Positions 12,155 to 15,502 of a DNA stretch of 15,502 bases are shown here, in pieces. Made by a program: the position numbers and the translations under genes. The notes beneath the pieces are model-generated. The model saw only the letters and a program-made list of their open reading frames with translations. It ran no database searches and was not told the origin of the DNA. Origin of the DNA: Actinomycetota bacterium (GTDB lineage: Bacteria > Actinomycetota > Thermoleophilia > Gaiellales > Gaiellaceae); assembly GCA_003162235.1 (NCBI GenBank), contig PMMN01000040.1:2685-18186 (forward strand). The letters are read 5' to 3'. Every line of letters starts with the position of its first letter. Position 1 is the stretch's first letter.

Positions 12155-13354
12155 ATGCTCTGGATCACACTGGTAGCGGTCGTAGGGATCGCCTTTTTTT
12201 TCGACTTCACCAACGGCTTCCACGACACCGCGAACTCGATCGCGACCGCCGTCTCGACGCGAGCACTCAGCCCGCGTGTCGCCGTTATCTGGGCGGCTAC
12301 GCTCAACTTCGCCGGGGCCTTCGTCTCGTTCAAGGTCGCGGCGACGATCGCCAAAGACATCGTCAACAACGATCTCTTCAAAGGCGAGGCCGGGCTCAAG
12401 ATCATTCTTGCTGGACTGATAGGAGCGATCGTCTGGAATCTGACGACCTGGTACCTCGGCCTCCCTTCGAGCTCGAGCCACGCTCTGATCGGAGGGATGC
12501 TCGGCTCGACGATCTGTGCGTTCGGACTCCACAGCCAGTTCAAAGGAAAGAGCGTGCACGTCATCAACTGGCACGGTCTTTACGAGAAGGTACTAACGCC
12601 GTCGCTCCTCGCTCCGCTTCTCGCGATCCCGAGCGCGATGCTTTTGATGGTGATCCTGCTCTGGCTGATACGCAAACGCCGGCCCGACCGGACTAAAAGG
12701 TTCTTCAGACGTCTACAGCCTTTCTCTTCAGGCTGGCTCGCATTCACGCACGGCACCAACGACGCGCAGAAAACGATGGGAGTGATCGCGCTCGCCCTGG
12801 TTGCTTCGGGTCATCTCAGTGGCAACTTCACCAGGCCGCCGATTTGGGTCATCATCGGCGCGGCATCGGCGATGGCGCTCGGCACCTACGCAGGCGGTTG
12901 GCGAATCATCCGCACGGTCGGTCAGCGGATCACCAAGCTCGATCCGCCACGCGCCTTCGCAGCCGAGGTGACGGCCGGCAGCGTCCTCTGGGTGACCGCG
13001 CACTTTGGTTTTCCCGTCTCGACCACTCATACGGTCTCCAGCGCCGTGCTCGGGTCGGGCGCGGCCGGCTCGAAACTCTCGGCCGTGCGCTGGGGTGTGG
13101 CGGGCAACATCGTCGCCGCCTGGTTGATCACGATCCCCTGCGCCGCTCTCGTCGGCGCCGGCGTCGAGCTTCTTACGAGGCTTCCCGGAGGCGTCTTCTT
13201 CGCTCTTGGAGTGGCTGCCATAGCCGCAGCTCTGGCTCTGGTGGCCCGCTCGCGTCACCTTGCCATGGGAAAGCGCGAGGATCAGGACATCCAAACGGTG
13301 ACGCCCAACCACCAGAGCACGCTCGCGCCGGGTGTCGATACCGACGTCTCCTAG
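12155..13354 (+). CDS. pit: Inorganic phosphate transporter, PiT family
   Basis: This 399-residue membrane permease would import phosphate with a cation (proton or metal-phosphate). The two inverted-repeat signatures of the family are clear: FTNGFHDTANSIATAVSTRAL (18-38) and AFTHGTNDAQKTMG (196-209). Each half also has its matching S-S-S-S-H-A-L-I-G-G (105-114) and P-V-S-T-T-H-T-V-S-S (287-296). About ten hydrophobic segments are visible, with a basic loop at 172-187. The start is ATG 12155, 11 nt after the DUF47 stop, with a weak ribosome site. A T8 run at 12194-12201 lies in codons 14-16. The TAG stop shares a CTAG with the stop of the opposing meaB. Confidence 0.95.
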   Translation: MLWITLVAVVGIAFFFDFTNGFHDTANSIATAVSTRALSPRVAVIWAATLNFAGAFVSFKVAATIAKDIVNNDLFKGEAGLKIILAGLIGAIVWNLTTWYLGLPSSSSHALIGGMLGSTICAFGLHSQFKGKSVHVINWHGLYEKVLTPSLLAPLLAIPSAMLLMVILLWLIRKRRPDRTKRFFRRLQPFSSGWLAFTHGTNDAQKTMGVIALALVASGHLSGNFTRPPIWVIIGAASAMALGTYAGGWRIIRTVGQRITKLDPPRAFAAEVTAGSVLWVTAHFGFPVSTTHTVSSAVLGSGAAGSKLSAVRWGVAGNIVAAWLITIPCAALVGAGVELLTRLPGGVFFALGVAAIAAALALVARSRHLAMGKREDQDIQTVTPNHQSTLAPGVDTDVS

Positions 13355-14301
13355 AGCAGGCGCTCTCGCAGCTCGCGCACCGCGCTGAGCGGATCGAGCC
13401 GGCGCTCGGCGACCGCTGCGACCAGCTCCTCCAGCTTGGAGTCGCCGGCGGCGACGCGCTCGAGCTCGCGGCGCATGCGGCTGAGCGCCAGCGCGAAGAG
13501 CTCGCGGCGGAGGTTCTCACGGCGCCGCGCGTCGAGGCCGCCCGACTGCTCGAGCGACGAGCGATGCTCTTCGATCGTCTGCCAGAGAAGGTCGACCCCG
13601 TCGCCCGAGGAGGCCTGCGTGCTCACTATCGGAGGTCCATGATCGCCGCCGAGCGAGAGCGCTTGCCTCAGCTCCACCAGCGTGGCGGCGGCGGTCGCAT
13701 GATCGCTCTTGTTGAGCGCGATCACATCGGGGATCTCCATCACCCCCGCCTTCAGCGCCTGCACCGAGTCGCCCGAGCCGGGCATCAGCACGAGTACCAC
13801 CGTATCGGCAATCCCGGCTACGGCCACCTCGCTCTGCCCCACGCCGGCGGTCTCGACGAAGAGCAACTCACGGCCACCTGCGTCGAGCACGAGCAGTGCC
13901 TCGAGCGTCGCCTCCGCCAGGCCACCCGAGTGGCCGCGGGTGCCCATCGAGCGGATGAAGACCTCCGGATCGAGGAAGTGCTCGCTGAGGCGGATGCGAT
14001 CGCCCAGGAGCGCTCCCTTCGTGAACGGGCTGGAGGGATCGACCGATACGACCCCGACACTTCTTCCCAACTCGCGCACGTGCTTTACGAGCGCGCCGAT
14101 CAGTGTCGACTTGCCGACTCCTGGCGGTCCTGTGACTCCGATCCGATAGGCGCCGCCGGTGTCGGGATAGATATCGCGTATCAGTTCCTCGGCCTCGTCT
14201 CCCCCGCGCTCGACCAGGCTGAGAGCCCGAGCAAGCGCACGTTTGTCGCTGGCGCGAACGCCTGCTGCAAGCTCTGCTGGTGTCCAGGAACGTCCGGCCA
14301 T
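13351..14301 (-). CDS. meaB: Methylmalonyl-CoA mutase-associated GTPase MeaB
   Basis: This 316-residue G3E-family GTPase acts as a chaperone for adenosylcobalamin-dependent methylmalonyl-CoA mutase, gating cofactor loading. The P loop is GPPGVGKST (58-66), followed by the family block VVSVDPSSPFTKGALLGDRIRL (84-105), SMGTRGHSGGL (118-128), ETAGVGQSE (150-158) and NKSD (197-200). The C-terminal helical dimerisation part is present. The start is ATG 14301, as a longer frame to 14397 has no support and would overlap the ABC gene. There is no ribosome site; TAGAGT lies 8 nt upstream, so a leaderless start is possible. It lies 32 nt after the peptide ABC ATPase stop. No mutase gene is in the window. 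Confidence 0.94.
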   Translation of the reverse strand: MAGRSWTPAELAAGVRASDKRALARALSLVERGGDEAEELIRDIYPDTGGAYRIGVTGPPGVGKSTLIGALVKHVRELGRSVGVVSVDPSSPFTKGALLGDRIRLSEHFLDPEVFIRSMGTRGHSGGLAEATLEALLVLDAGGRELLFVETAGVGQSEVAVAGIADTVVLVLMPGSGDSVQALKAGVMEIPDVIALNKSDHATAAATLVELRQALSLGGDHGPPIVSTQASSGDGVDLLWQTIEEHRSSLEQSGGLDARRRENLRRELFALALSRMRRELERVAAGDSKLEELVAAVAERRLDPLSAVRELRERLL

Positions 14302-14333
14302 GAGCGCTGACTCTAGCGAGCCGCGGGTCCGAG

Positions 14334-15416
<1,083 letters not shown>

Positions 15417-15429
15417 TGACTCAGGATTA

Positions 15430-15502
15430 TTAGTGGGCTTGTAGTTCGCGACCGATCCGCTGCCTCTCGGCCGGGGCGAGGTGGCAGGCAACCAGATGAC
15501 CG
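15430..15502 (-). CDS. oppD: OppD/DppD-type ABC ATPase, last 24 codons only
   Basis: Reading the minus strand from the window edge, the frame gives GHLVACHLAPAERQRIGREL and four more residues before TAA at 15432-15430. The GHLVACH stretch, with its last conserved Cys, is the usual C-terminal end of the Opp/Dpp ATPase extension. The next gene is its OppF-type partner, which supports the call. The rest lies outside the window. Confidence 0.75.
   Translation of the reverse strand, partial: GHLVACHLAPAERQRIGRELQAH

Noticed and set aside
12844..14310. 488-codon plus-strand frame across pit and meaB
   Set aside because: It runs out of phase through pit and antisense to meaB, both clearly recognised families, and its translation has no recognisable domain.

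Overview
The window is chromosomal DNA from a high-GC Gram-positive bacterium, most likely an uncultured member of the Actinomycetota near the class Thermoleophilia (Gaiellales or Solirubrobacterales). I base this on the strong G/C third-position bias, tRNA genes without an encoded CCA, a WhiG/FliA-type sigma factor, an actinobacterial EF-G-like GTPase, MeaB, and several starts with a TANNNT box 6-7 nt upstream, which is the leaderless style common in Actinobacteria. The lineage is inferred from gene content; I could not run a search.

Layout. Bases 1-645 hold the 3' end of a surface-polysaccharide acyltransferase (SGNH domain). Bases 646-805 form a convergent gap filled by a structured repeat (copy A). 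From 806 to 5541 everything is on the minus strand. In transcription order it is: whiG-like sigma factor, EF-G-like GTPase, zinc-ribbon protein, a 68-residue protein, a stand-alone YqfO/NIF3 C-lobe protein, an RNase HI-like protein, and tRNA-Gly(GCC) with its own promoter. Bases 5542-5884 are a divergent gap holding the second copy (B) of the same repeat and another hairpin. tRNA-Trp(CCA), deoC and a coiled-coil protein with an ERRxxx hexad repeat follow on the plus strand. The coiled-coil gene converges on a membrane GGDEF + HD-GYP cyclic-di-GMP protein. After a 410-nt gap with a large palindrome come an SCP2-domain protein and a small helical protein, both minus.

Bases 10745-13354 are a phosphate module on the plus strand: an OmpR-type regulator without its phospho-acceptor Asp, a candidate 11-bp-spaced direct-repeat operator, a PhoU-like DUF47 protein and a PiT phosphate transporter. 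PiT converges on meaB so tightly that the two stop codons share one CTAG. meaB follows an Opp/Dpp-type peptide ABC ATPase (oppF-like), and the last codons of its oppD-like partner reach the window edge.

Most genes are ordinary housekeeping. The least explained signals are a pair of 144-bp repeats, 71-nt cores 75 percent identical without gaps, each ending at the same offset in a perfect hairpin whose stem sequence differs but whose pairing is kept. Next come the altered catalytic motifs in the EF-G-like GTPase, the phospho-acceptor-less regulator beside the phosphate operon, and the HD-GYP domain with one metal-ligand His replaced.
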